From Nibricoccus aquaticus (GTDB lineage: Bacteria; Verrucomicrobiota; Verrucomicrobiia; Opitutales; Opitutaceae): a DNA stretch of 64,000 nt. The first letter of the stretch is position 1. Each line of letters opens with the position of its first letter. Where the stretch lies: positions 248,001-312,000 of the forward strand of contig NZ_CP023344.1 in the NCBI RefSeq assembly GCF_002310495.1, given 5' to 3'. Below the pieces are notes generated by a model. The model was not told where the DNA came from, did no database searches, and worked only from the letters and a program-made list of their open reading frames with translations. Both the position numbers and the translations under genes were made by a program. This document shows positions 20,670 to 29,205 of this stretch, piece after piece.

Positions 20670-21517
20670 TCGCGGAGCACCACGAAGAACTCGCCTCCCT
20701 CTACGCCTTCGACCTCCTCGAAGGCCCGGAACTCACCGCGTTCGAAACCGAACTCGCCAAAAATTCCGCTCTCCGCGCCCTCGTTGACGACTTCCGCCGC
20801 ACCGCCGCCGGACTCGCCCACACCGCGCCCGAGCCCGCGCCTTCGCCTGCCCTCCGCGCCCGCATCCTCGCCACCATCGCCGCGCAGTCATCTCCAACTC
20901 TCAACTCTCAACCCTCAACTCTTCACTCCGCCCCGCCCCCCGCCGAAATCCTCCCCTTCCGCCCCATCCTCTGGACCGGCTGGGCCGCCGCCGCCTGCTT
21001 CGCCCTCGCGACCGCGTATTTTGGCGCCAACTACTTCGCCGCCCGCACCCAGCTCGCCCTCGTCTCCAACGACGCCGAGTTCACCCGCCTCGAAGCCCAA
21101 AGCCTCACCCAGCGCCTTGAAGCCGAGCGCATCCTGAACTCCGGCTACATCGCCCAGCTCCAAAAATCCGGCGACGTCGCCAACCTCAAGATCGCCAAAC
21201 TCGCCGATCTCCTCGGCAACTCCCCCCAAGCCGTCGCCATCGCCGTCTGGAATCCCCTCAGCCAGTCCGGCGTCCTCACCGTGGAAAAACTCCCGGTCCT
21301 CCAGCGCGACCAGGATTACCAGCTCTGGGTCATCGACCCCGCCTATAAAGATCCCGTCAACGGTGGCGTCTTCACCGTCGATGCCAACGGCGTCGCCCGC
21401 CTCGACTTCCGCCCCGACCAATCCGTCACCGCCGCGACCACCTTCGCCATCAGCCGCGAACGCAAAGGCGGCGTCTCCAAAGCTGAAGGCCCTCTCGTCG
21501 CTGCCGGCACGCTCTAA
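20666..21517 (+). CDS. anti-sigma factor, RskA (anti-sigma-K) type
   Basis: 283 residues. The N-terminal 70 form the sigma-binding region (HHEELASLYAFDLLEGPE), without the His-Cys zinc motif of ZAS proteins. One membrane helix follows at about 101-125 and then a coiled-coil-like stretch. The C-terminal RskA domain has AVAIAVWNPLSQSGVL, LPVLQRDQDYQLWVID and a DPVNGGVF turn. It should hold the overlapping ECF sigma at the membrane until cleaved. Residues 75-88 are coded by the same C/T-rich repeat found in the exosortase linker, an apparent insertion in the disordered segment before the membrane helix. Confidence 0.9.
   Translation: MIAEHHEELASLYAFDLLEGPELTAFETELAKNSALRALVDDFRRTAAGLAHTAPEPAPSPALRARILATIAAQSSPTLNSQPSTLHSAPPPAEILPFRPILWTGWAAAACFALATAYFGANYFAARTQLALVSNDAEFTRLEAQSLTQRLEAERILNSGYIAQLQKSGDVANLKIAKLADLLGNSPQAVAIAVWNPLSQSGVLTVEKLPVLQRDQDYQLWVIDPAYKDPVNGGVFTVDANGVARLDFRPDQSVTAATTFAISRERKGGVSKAEGPLVAAGTL
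20887..20926. repeat. 7-nt-period repeat read in frame in the anti-sigma gene
   Basis: On the minus strand: GAGTTGA, GGGTTGA, GAGTTGA and GAGTTGG units. It codes SPTLNSQPSTLHS. The peptide SQPSTL and 17 identical bases are shared with 18707-18740. Confidence 0.7.
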
Positions 21518-21541
21518 AAAGCGCGCCGACTCGCCAGAAAA

Positions 21542-22270
21542 TCAGCTGGCTGCATCCTTCAACGCCGTCGCGAGATCTACCCGCTTCTCGTAGATCGCCT
21601 TGCCGATGATCACACCATCGAGATTCGCATAACGCTTCGCCAGCCCGCCCAGCGCACCGACATCGCTCTGCTGCGACACACCACCCGACGCGATCACACC
21701 GCATTTCACGTTTTTCAACATCGCTTCCTGCGCCGCCAGATTCGGCCCGGTCAGCATCCCGTCCGTCCCGATATCCGTGTAGATCAGCGTCCGCACGCCG
21801 ATCGCATCCATCCGCTGCGCCAGTCCTAGCGCGCTCGTGCCGGTCGTATCGACCCAGCCCTTGACCGCGACCTGCCCATTATTCGCGTCGATACCAACCG
21901 CGATCTTTTCACCGAACGCCTTCACCAGCTCCGCAACAAACTCTTCGCTCTCCGCCGCGCGCGTGCCGATCACGACCCGCGTCACACCGAGCCCCAGCGC
22001 CCGCTCCACCGCCAGCCGCGAACGCATCCCGCCGCCCAGCTGCACCTTCATCCCAAGCGACGCTATCGAACGCACCACCGACAAGTTCTGCGACTCACCC
22101 GAAAAGGCGCCGTCCAGATCGACCACATGCACCCAGCCCGCCCCCGCCTTCTTGAACTGTGCCGCCACCTCAGCCGGATTTTCCGAATACACCGTCTCTT
22201 GATCGGCGCGTCCCTGCGTGAGGCGCACGCAACGCCCTCCCTTGATGTCGATGGCTGGATAAATCGTCAT
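21542..22270 (-). CDS. hisA: phosphoribosylformimino-AICAR ribotide isomerase
   Basis: A 242-residue TIM barrel of histidine synthesis that makes the substrate of HisF/HisH. Catalytic Asp8 is in YPAIDIKGG and the second Asp in AVGIDANNGQVAVKGW. Phosphate loops QLGGGMRS and VIASGGVS are present. The length is normal. It is a single gene, convergent with the anti-sigma gene, and separate from hisF, so histidine genes are scattered in this genome. An intergenic repeat lies upstream between it and the M42 peptidase. Confidence 0.96.
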   Translation of the reverse strand: MTIYPAIDIKGGRCVRLTQGRADQETVYSENPAEVAAQFKKAGAGWVHVVDLDGAFSGESQNLSVVRSIASLGMKVQLGGGMRSRLAVERALGLGVTRVVIGTRAAESEEFVAELVKAFGEKIAVGIDANNGQVAVKGWVDTTGTSALGLAQRMDAIGVRTLIYTDIGTDGMLTGPNLAAQEAMLKNVKCGVIASGGVSQQSDVGALGGLAKRYANLDGVIIGKAIYEKRVDLATALKDAAS

Positions 22271-22352
22271 AAATAAAGTCCCAGAAACTCACACCCGCCC
22301 CACCAGACGCAAAGAAAAATCTCCAACGCCTGCACCTCCTCCCCCCAATCCC

Positions 22353-22412
22353 GTTAATCCTCTTAATCCTGTCCAAATGCCGACTCCCCATCCGCGGTTA
22401 AAAAAATTGCCG
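22353..22412. repeat. 9-nt-period repeat, second copy, with GCGGATG-type tail
   Basis: On the minus strand GACAGGATT, AAGAGGATT, AAC, preceded by AACCGCGGATGGGGAGTCGG. It shares the unit and the CCGACTCC flank with the copy at 171-210. It fills most of the gap between hisA and the M42 peptidase gene. Confidence 0.7.
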
Positions 22413-22441
22413 CCCTCCCACATTCACCAACCCTCCCACGC

Positions 22442-23509
22442 ATGTCCAAATTTCAGCCCCCCGCCTTCCTCACCGACCTCCTCGCCGCCCGCTCGCCCTC
22501 CGGCTACGAATTCCAGGCCCAGAAAGTCTTCGACGACCACGTGAAGCCCGCCGCCGACGCCTACGCCAAAGACGCCATGGGCAACCGCCTCGCGACGCTC
22601 AACCCATCCGGCGATCCCGTCCTCATGTTCGCCGGCCACATGGACGAACTCGGTCTCATCATCACCTACGCCAACAAAGACGGCTTCCTCTACTTCGACA
22701 CCATCGGCGGCCACGACCGCGTCATGATCTCCGGCCGCCGCGTTATCATTCAAACCGCCAACGGTCCGGTCAAAGGCGTCACCGGCAAACGCGCCATCCA
22801 CCTCATGGAAGAGGCCGACCGCAAGAAGGCCCCCGAGATTCACGAGATCTGGATCGATATCGGCGCCCGCTCGAAAAAAGAAGCCCTCGCCCGCGTCTCC
22901 ATCGGCGACACCGCCACCTACGACCACGGCTTCGAACTCATCCACGGCACCATCGGCGCCGCCCGCGCCTTCGACAACAAAGTAGGCGCCTACGCCGTCG
23001 GCGAAACCCTCATCCGTCTCTCCAAGGAAAAGAAAAAAATCGCCGCCAAAGTCGTCGCCGTCGCCACCGCCCAGGAAGAGATCGGTGTCCGCGGAGCCAC
23101 TACCGCCGCTTACGCCGTCAACCCGCACATCGCCATCGCCGTTGACGTCGGCCACGCGACCGACCATCCCGACTGCGACAACCGCAAGTACGGCGAAACC
23201 AAACTCGGCGGCGGCCCCATCCTCTGCCGTGGTGCCAACATCAACCCCAAGGTTTTCGAGCGCCTGGAAAAGTGCGCGAAGAAGTTGAAAATCCCCTACC
23301 AGATCGAAGCCGACCCGCGTCCCACCGGCACCGACGCCCGCGCCATCCAGGTCGGCCGCGCCGGCGTGGCGACGGGACTGATTTCCATTCCCCTCCGCTA
23401 CATGCACACCCCGAGCGAACTCGTGGACCTGCAAGATGTGGAAAACTGCGTCCAACTCCTCGTCGCCTTCGCCCTCTCCCTCGAAGAAGGCGACTACCAC
23501 CACTGGTAA
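22442..23509 (+). CDS. M42-family aminopeptidase (glutamyl aminopeptidase/endoglucanase M type)
   Basis: A 355-residue di-zinc peptidase that forms large cytoplasmic oligomers and trims short peptides. Metal and catalytic residues are visible in FAGHMDELG, AFDNKVGAYAVGE, TAQEEIGVRGA, VDVGHATD and RYMHTPSE. The N-terminal LLAARSPSGYE is the family start. It is a single gene, convergent with the BlaR1-like gene with 22 bases between stops. Some family members were once called cellulases; peptidase activity is the better call. Confidence 0.93.
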   Translation: MSKFQPPAFLTDLLAARSPSGYEFQAQKVFDDHVKPAADAYAKDAMGNRLATLNPSGDPVLMFAGHMDELGLIITYANKDGFLYFDTIGGHDRVMISGRRVIIQTANGPVKGVTGKRAIHLMEEADRKKAPEIHEIWIDIGARSKKEALARVSIGDTATYDHGFELIHGTIGAARAFDNKVGAYAVGETLIRLSKEKKKIAAKVVAVATAQEEIGVRGATTAAYAVNPHIAIAVDVGHATDHPDCDNRKYGETKLGGGPILCRGANINPKVFERLEKCAKKLKIPYQIEADPRPTGTDARAIQVGRAGVATGLISIPLRYMHTPSELVDLQDVENCVQLLVAFALSLEEGDYHHW

Positions 23510-23531
23510 CCGCCCTTCGGAATTCGCGCGC

Positions 23532-25169
23532 TTACTTTTCGGCACCTCCGCCAAAATCCAAATTGCGCGGAGCCTTCGACTTCAGCACCACGCTTTTGGA
23601 AGCGGCGCGCCATATGTTCGTGGAAGCAACATCCGCCCCAACAACTTCGAATTGGACATCATTAAACCAGGCATGTCCGGTTCCACTGATGAAGAAGCCC
23701 ATGAAGATGCCCTCGGCTTCCAGGGGAACGTCCAAAACCACTGAGTGCTTTTCCCAAGCAGTCGTCCCCCTGACCGCCCGGTCCTTCATGTTGTCGAACT
23801 GAAGCGTGCGGTCCTCCGCTTTTCCCGGCCCATCGATCCGCATCCAGACATTCGCCGTTTCGTTCACGTCTGCACTTTTCACCCACGCACTAAATCGCAC
23901 GCGCTTGCCTCGGTAGTTTTCGGCCGAGAACGACTGCATCATTCCACCAAACCCGTTTACCACCGGCTCGATCGACTTGATGTAAGCGCTCACTGGTTTC
24001 ACATGCGGCTGCGTCGGATCTAAACCGACGGCAAATGAGGACTTCGCATCGCCATTGGTATACCAGCCAGGTGGAGGCGTGTTAGTCATTTTAGTTACAT
24101 TTTCGGGTTCTTTATTCATTTCAGCAGTCTCCGCCCGCGCTTCACGCGTCGCCGCCACAAACGTCAGTGCAGCCAGCAACACGACACCTGCCACCACACG
24201 ACCGACGGTCGAGGTCCGATAATTCATGATCATCTGAATTCTCCTTTTGAGTTGTTGTTTGTTTTCGAGAATCCCCAGCACCTGCGGGGATCGGTTCTGT
24301 CCGCGCACCACTCCCAGGACCTTCAGGAGGGTGGCACCGTACGTGCGCGTCTCTGCAGAAGACGCGCGCCGCATGACAAATTCGTCGCAAGCCAGCTCGC
24401 AATCCTGCCGCGCCAGTCGCGTCGCGACCCAGACGAGCGGATTGAACCAGTGCAAAATCCGGGCGGCCTGAAGCAACGCGTTCGCCGCGATGTCACGCCG
24501 CCGCCAATGACCGAGCTCATGCAAAATCATGAGCCTGAGCTCCATCTCGGAAAATTTCTCCGCAAAGCCCGCGGGAAAAAGGATCGTCGGACGCCAGAGC
24601 CCAAAAATCGCCGGAGCCTCCACCGCCTTGCTAACGACAACCTCCGGAACGCGCTCCAAGCCCAGCAACCGTGAGCCTGCCAAAACTTCCGCACGCAGCC
24701 GGTCATCGCACGCCACTCGTCCACGCCGCAAAGTCCGCGCGAAGAGCGCCGATGCAATCACGCGCATCATCACAAGAGCCGCCACGCCCGCCGCCCACCC
24801 AATCACCAGCCAATGCTTCACTGAAAATGTCGCAGCCGCAGGTTTATCACCTGAAGTCACGGAAGCCTGACGAGCAGCTACGCCCGCACCAACTCCCGCG
24901 TTCTCCGAGCCTTGAGCTGACGTGGTTGGCAACGTCTTCAGCGTCTCACCCATCAACGGAATCGGCTGCGCAAAATGCGGAAGGCTCCACTGCGTCGGAA
25001 TGCCCACCGGCACGAGCAGATGAACCGCCACGACCAACCAGCCGAGAAAAACAAACTGCGCCGGCACCCAACGCCGCAAAACCGGCCGCAACAAGACGAG
25101 CGCAAGAATCAACCAGCTCGCCCGCAACGACGTTTCGAAAACCTCCCGAGCCCATTCCCATGCGTTCAT
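23532..25169 (-). CDS. BlaR1/MecR1-like M56 metalloprotease with an unusual C-terminal sensor domain
   Basis: 545 residues. Three or four N-terminal membrane helices surround an M56 protease domain with HELGH (217-221) and CELACDEF, whose Glu258 region supplies the third zinc ligand. After a last helix near 321-340 the BlaR1 penicillin-binding domain is absent. Instead about 180 residues form a beta-rich domain (GWYTNGDAKSSF, NYRGKRVRFSAWVKS, WMRIDGPG, FDNMKDR, FISGTGHAWFNDVQFEV), a module that resembles stand-alone carbohydrate-binding-like domains. So the signal is probably not a beta-lactam. It overlaps the BlaI-type repressor gene by 4 bases and should cleave that repressor. Confidence 0.88.
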   Translation of the reverse strand: MNAWEWAREVFETSLRASWLILALVLLRPVLRRWVPAQFVFLGWLVVAVHLLVPVGIPTQWSLPHFAQPIPLMGETLKTLPTTSAQGSENAGVGAGVAARQASVTSGDKPAAATFSVKHWLVIGWAAGVAALVMMRVIASALFARTLRRGRVACDDRLRAEVLAGSRLLGLERVPEVVVSKAVEAPAIFGLWRPTILFPAGFAEKFSEMELRLMILHELGHWRRRDIAANALLQAARILHWFNPLVWVATRLARQDCELACDEFVMRRASSAETRTYGATLLKVLGVVRGQNRSPQVLGILENKQQLKRRIQMIMNYRTSTVGRVVAGVVLLAALTFVAATREARAETAEMNKEPENVTKMTNTPPPGWYTNGDAKSSFAVGLDPTQPHVKPVSAYIKSIEPVVNGFGGMMQSFSAENYRGKRVRFSAWVKSADVNETANVWMRIDGPGKAEDRTLQFDNMKDRAVRGTTAWEKHSVVLDVPLEAEGIFMGFFISGTGHAWFNDVQFEVVGADVASTNIWRAASKSVVLKSKAPRNLDFGGGAEK

Positions 25170-25540
25170 TTCTTTCCTTTCTTCGATTTAAGCAGCCGCT
25201 CCAGTTCCGTGATTTCCTCCGCAGTGAGATTGGAGTTCTCACAAAAATGCAGGACGAGTGAGCCCGCCGCGCCTTGAAAAACCCGTTGGAGAAATGACGC
25301 GCTTTCCACCTGCACGCATTCCTCACGGGCCATTAACGGACTATACACATTGGCTTTTCCTTCCTTGGTCGTTCCCAGAACGCCTTTATCCACAAGCCGG
25401 GTGAGAAACGTGTTCACCGTTTTCTGCGCCCACTCCTTGTCATTCGGCAGCGCCGAAAACACTTCGAGCGCCGTGATAGGATGCCGATCCCAGACCACAT
25501 TCATGACTTCCCACTCAGCACTGGAAATTTTTGGAGGCAT
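25166..25540 (-). CDS. BlaI/MecI/CopY-family transcriptional repressor
   Basis: 124 residues with the winged-helix signature SSAEWEVMNVVWDRHPITA, TVNTFLTRLVDKGVL and a C-terminal dimerisation helix. It represses its own operon until cleaved by the partner M56 protease. The first gene of the pair, it overlaps the protease gene (ATGA). The start ATG follows AGGA, one of the few Shine-Dalgarno-like sites in this window, and that site lies inside the proximal operator, so bound repressor would cover the ribosome-site DNA as well as the promoter. Confidence 0.94.
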   Translation of the reverse strand: MPPKISSAEWEVMNVVWDRHPITALEVFSALPNDKEWAQKTVNTFLTRLVDKGVLGTTKEGKANVYSPLMAREECVQVESASFLQRVFQGAAGSLVLHFCENSNLTAEEITELERLLKSKKGKK

Positions 25541-25544
25541 AAAT

Positions 25545-25583
25545 CCTACGTTTGTAGGAAAAACGATTCCTACAAACGTAGGA
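25545..25583. promoter_or_regulatory. double BlaI-type operator
   Basis: Two palindromes, CCTACGTTTGTAGG and CCTACAAACGTAGG, lie 9 bases apart directly upstream of the repressor start codon and are themselves mirror images. BlaI-family repressors bind TACA/TGTA-type dyads. A TTGACG -35-like hexamer on the minus strand (25584-25589) abuts the distal copy, so the operators cover the promoter. Confidence 0.85.
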
Positions 25584-25630
25584 CGTCAAGCGAGAATCTG
25601 CTTTCACCAGCAGTAGTCCGGGACCGAAAA

Positions 25631-25658
25631 CAAAAAAGCCTGATCGGAAGATCAGGCT
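25631..25658 (-). terminator. rho-independent terminator after clpX
   Basis: AGCCTGATC and GATCAGGCT form a 9-bp stem with a GGAA loop. On the minus strand it ends in TTTTTTG. It lies 27 bases beyond the clpX stop codon. Confidence 0.9.
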
Positions 25659-25684
25659 AGAGCTGGGGAAACGCTCTATGCGAC

Positions 25685-26980
25685 TTAAGCCGCGTCCTGC
25701 GTGCTCTCGCCCTTGGGAATTCGCTTCAGCGTCGGCTTCCGCTTTCCGGCGACCACAGCCGAATCGATGATGACTTCGCTGACGTCGTCACGCTGTGGCA
25801 GCTCGTACATCGCTTCGAGCATCAGGCCTTCGATGATCGAGCGGAGAGCGCGCGCGCCGGTCTTCAGTTCGATGGCTTTGAGCGCGATCGCCTTGATCGC
25901 GTCAGACGTGAAGCGTAGGCGCACGCCGTCCATCGCGAAGAGCTTCGCGTACTGCTTCACGATCGCATTCTTCGTGCGGAGCAAAATCTTTTCAAGGTCG
26001 GCAACCTGGAGCTGATCGAGGACCGACACCACCGGCAGACGTCCGATGAACTCGGGGATCATGCCGAAGCGGATGAGATCTTCCGGCGCGAGCGACTTCA
26101 TCATCAGCTCGGGACTGATCGCGATTTCCTGCTGCGATTTGATCGCCGAGTAACCCACGCTACGCTGGCCCTGACGACGCTGTACGATCTGATCGAGCCC
26201 GACGAACGCGCCGCCACAGATAAACAGGATGTTGGCCGTATTAACCTGCACGTACTCCTGATTCGGGTGCTTGCGTCCGCCTTGCGGTGGGACGTTGCAG
26301 AGCGTTCCTTCGAGAATCTTGAGAAGCGCCTGCTGAACGCCTTCACCGGAAACGTCGCGCGTGATGGAGACGTTTTCCGTTTTGCGGCCGATCTTATCGA
26401 TCTCGTCGATGTAGATGATGCCGCACTCGGCCTTCTTCACGTCGTAGTTGGCCGATTGAAGGAGACGAAGAACTACGTTCTCCACGTCTTCGCCGACATA
26501 ACCCGCTTCCGTGAGCGTGGTGGCGTCGGAGATGGCAAAAGGAACGTCCAAAATTTTCGCGAGCGTGCGGGCGAGCAGTGTCTTGCCGGAACCGGTCGGA
26601 CCGAGCAGGAGGATGTTGCTCTTCTCGACTTCGACGTCGTTGAACTCCGGCGAAAGCGCCGCGCTGTCTTTGGGCGACTGCGCCGAATCGAACATCAGGC
26701 GTTTATAGTGATTATAGACCGCGACCGACAGGACCTTCTTGGCGTGATCCTGGCCGATGACGAAATCGTCGAGTGTGCGCTTGATCTCGGAAGGTTTGAT
26801 GAGGCGGACGGTCGGCTTGCTGTCCACGGCGGGCTGCTTCACCTCACGGTCAATGATCGTCTTGCAGACGTTAACGCAGGAATCGCAGATGTACACGCCG
26901 GGACCGGCGATGATCTTTTTGACCTCTGCCTGAGACTTTCCGCAGAAAGAGCAGAGAGTCATGCGTGACGATTTAGCCAT
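25685..26980 (-). CDS. clpX: ATP-dependent Clp protease ATP-binding subunit ClpX
   Basis: 431 residues. An N-terminal zinc-binding domain (C10, C13, C32, C35) is followed by an AAA+ unfoldase with Walker A GPTGSGKT (about 127-134), Walker [11 protein letters not shown] and an [12 protein letters not shown] pore-loop region. It unfolds tagged proteins and feeds them to ClpP, whose gene lies upstream. The order tig-clpP-clpX on one strand is the classic arrangement, here with a 182-base gap and a terminator between clpP and clpX, so clpX probably has its own promoter. Confidence 0.97.
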   Translation of the reverse strand: MAKSSRMTLCSFCGKSQAEVKKIIAGPGVYICDSCVNVCKTIIDREVKQPAVDSKPTVRLIKPSEIKRTLDDFVIGQDHAKKVLSVAVYNHYKRLMFDSAQSPKDSAALSPEFNDVEVEKSNILLLGPTGSGKTLLARTLAKILDVPFAISDATTLTEAGYVGEDVENVVLRLLQSANYDVKKAECGIIYIDEIDKIGRKTENVSITRDVSGEGVQQALLKILEGTLCNVPPQGGRKHPNQEYVQVNTANILFICGGAFVGLDQIVQRRQGQRSVGYSAIKSQQEIAISPELMMKSLAPEDLIRFGMIPEFIGRLPVVSVLDQLQVADLEKILLRTKNAIVKQYAKLFAMDGVRLRFTSDAIKAIALKAIELKTGARALRSIIEGLMLEAMYELPQRDDVSEVIIDSAVVAGKRKPTLKRIPKGESTQDAA

Positions 26981-27099
26981 GGAATTAAGTGAGTTTGGAA
27001 ACCCCGGACTGTCGAGGTGAGACTTTAACCCGCCAGTAACGGCACAACGCGCTTAGCATTGAAGCTTCACCCACTCATCTGGGGCCTTCTCCCTACCCT

Positions 27100-27135
27100 A
27101 AAAAGCAAGCAGGCCAGGCTTTTGGCCTGACCTGC
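27100..27135 (-). terminator. rho-independent terminator after clpP
   Basis: GCAGG-TCAGGC pairs with GCCTGGCCTGC around an AAAA-containing loop; on the minus strand the stem runs into TTGCTTTTT. It lies between clpP and clpX and should reduce read-through. Confidence 0.8.
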
Positions 27136-27162
27136 GAAAACTTGGTCAATTTATCTGATCAC

Positions 27163-27780
27163 TCAGGCAGCAGCGCCTTTGAGGCCTGCCTGCTTGGGCG
27201 ACTCGAAGACGTGATCAACGATTCCGTAGGCCTTCGCCTCAAGGGAAGTCATGTAGTAATCGCGATCCGAGTCCTTCGCGATCTGCTCAACCGTCTTCCC
27301 CGTGTGGTTGGCGAGGATCTCGTTGAGCACCTTGCGCCAGCGGAGGATTTCCTTCGCTGCGATGGCGATGTCTGAGGTCTGGCCACCTGCGCCACCCGAA
27401 GGCTGGTGAATCATCACCCGGCTATTAGGCAGCGAGTAACGTTTACCCTTAGTGCCTGCGCTCAGGAGCACGGTCGCCATGCTGGCTGCCATGCCGATGC
27501 AGTAGGTCACCACGTCGCATTGAAGGAAGTTCAACGTGTCGTAGATCGCCATGCCCGCCGTGACGCTACCGCCAGGCGAGTTGATGTAGAGCTGGATGTC
27601 CTTCTTGGGGTCCTCCATCTGGAGGAACAAGAGTTGGGCGATAGTGTTGTTGGCGACGCGATCGTCGATTTCAGAGCCGATGAAGATGATGCGGTCCTTC
27701 AAAAGGCGGCTGTAAACATCCCATTGGATCTTTTCGCCGCGACCGGTCGTTTCAACAACACTAGGTAGATAATAGCTCAC
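27163..27780 (-). CDS. clpP: ATP-dependent Clp protease proteolytic subunit ClpP
   Basis: A 205-residue serine protease that forms the degradation chamber for ClpX. The catalytic Ser100 is in CIGMAASMA and His125 in MIHQPSGG; the third residue (Asp) is in the DRDYYMT region. The start codon is GTG, preceded by AAAGGA at a proper distance, one of very few Shine-Dalgarno sites in the window. It follows tig by 23 bases and is clearly in the same transcript. Confidence 0.97.
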   Translation of the reverse strand: MSYYLPSVVETTGRGEKIQWDVYSRLLKDRIIFIGSEIDDRVANNTIAQLLFLQMEDPKKDIQLYINSPGGSVTAGMAIYDTLNFLQCDVVTYCIGMAASMATVLLSAGTKGKRYSLPNSRVMIHQPSGGAGGQTSDIAIAAKEILRWRKVLNEILANHTGKTVEQIAKDSDRDYYMTSLEAKAYGIVDHVFESPKQAGLKGAAA

Positions 27781-27803
27781 AGATTCCTTTAATTTGCTGT
27801 CGT

Positions 27804-29153
27804 TTAAGCCTTCGGTTCGATGGTCGACACCTTAGCTTTAGAGACCAGCAAATCAAGGGCCTTGTCGAAAATGATCGACTGCTGCACCGCGCGGAGACGG
27901 TCGCGATTCTTGGTAAGATCCTTCACCAGTTTATCGGCGCTCGTGTTGTTCATCATGGACTCGCGGTAGATGAAGGCGTCGATGTCCTGCTCGGTGACGT
28001 TGATCTTTTCCTGCTCGGCGATCTTCGCGAGGATCAGCTGCGTCTTCACGCGAACAGCGGCGGCCTTCTTGGCGCCTTCGAAAAGCTCCTTCTTGTCCTT
28101 CTCGAATTGCTCCTGCGGCACGCCGCGGCGCATGTTTTCCTCGATAAAGTTACGGAGCACGCTCTGCGTCTCGGTCTCGACGAGGCTTTCTGGCACTGGG
28201 AAATCGACCTTCGCGTTGAGCGCTTCCGTCACCTGACGGCGCTGCGCCTGACGGTTTTCGTACTGCTTACGGCCCTTGAGATTGGTGCGGATCTTGGACT
28301 TCAAGCCTTCGAGGTTATCGACCTGCTGTGCTTTGAAGAACTCTTCGTTAAGCTCGGGGAGAACGCGTTCGCGGATCTCTTGGATCTCGACGGCGTACAC
28401 GGCGGTCTTGCCAGCGAGCGCAGGGACAGCGGCGAACTCAGCGGGGAACGTGATTGTGACGTCCTTCTTGTCGCCAGCCTTCACGCCAGCGAGCTGCTTG
28501 CCGAGACCGGGGATGAGCCCTTCGTTTTCGCCTTCAACTTCTTCCCACGTCTGCGGGACTTTGCCGTAAATCTGTTTTTCGGCAGCGATCTCGAGGATCG
28601 GCTGGCCGTCCACTTTGCCTTCGTACGCGAGCTTCACGTAATCGCCCTTTTGCGCAGCGCGCTCGGCGACTTTGAAGTCTGCACGTTCGCCACGGGTCTG
28701 CTCAACAACTGCATCGACTTCAGCATCGGTCGGCTCGCTGGCGCCGATCTCGGTCGCGAGATCGCTGTAATCCGGAAGCACGAACGAAGGACGGACATCG
28801 AGGGTGAACGTCACCTGAGCAGCAGCGCTGGCCTCGATGGTGCCGGTGTCCACATTGGTGACGCCGAGAATATCGAGCTTCGATTGCTCAACACCACCGC
28901 GGTACGCCTTGTTGACGACCTTCTGCTTAAATTCTTCGGCGATCTCCTTGCCGTAGCGCTTGAGGATCAAAGCGGCGGGCGCTTTGCCTGGACGGAAGCC
29001 CGGGAGGCTGGCTTGACGGCCGAACTCGGCGATCGTGGCCTGATGCTCGGCAGCGACTTCGGCCTGATCGAGCGAAACGACCAGGTTTTTGCGGGTTTCG
29101 GAGACGTCTTTGATTTCGATGTTCACAATGGGAGATGCGGACGGGTTTTTCAC
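27804..29153 (-). CDS. tig: trigger factor (ribosome-bound chaperone)
   Basis: About 449 residues. The N-terminal ribosome-binding domain has the signature GFRPGKAP (about 53-60). A FKBP-like prolyl isomerase domain follows ([15 protein letters not shown] to about 250), then the long helical C-terminal arms. It holds nascent chains at the ribosome exit. Two GTG starts are possible, at 29153 and at 29126; the second gives [12 protein letters not shown] at the N-terminus, closer to known proteins. It heads the tig-clpP unit. Confidence 0.95.
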   Translation of the reverse strand: MKNPSASPIVNIEIKDVSETRKNLVVSLDQAEVAAEHQATIAEFGRQASLPGFRPGKAPAALILKRYGKEIAEEFKQKVVNKAYRGGVEQSKLDILGVTNVDTGTIEASAAAQVTFTLDVRPSFVLPDYSDLATEIGASEPTDAEVDAVVEQTRGERADFKVAERAAQKGDYVKLAYEGKVDGQPILEIAAEKQIYGKVPQTWEEVEGENEGLIPGLGKQLAGVKAGDKKDVTITFPAEFAAVPALAGKTAVYAVEIQEIRERVLPELNEEFFKAQQVDNLEGLKSKIRTNLKGRKQYENRQAQRRQVTEALNAKVDFPVPESLVETETQSVLRNFIEENMRRGVPQEQFEKDKKELFEGAKKAAAVRVKTQLILAKIAEQEKINVTEQDIDAFIYRESMMNNTSADKLVKDLTKNRDRLRAVQQSIIFDKALDLLVSKAKVSTIEPKA

Positions 29154-29205
29154 TGTTAGAATCGGTCACGCTAGGTAGCGCGTCCCGGGCCGGTCAATGC
29201 CTGAT

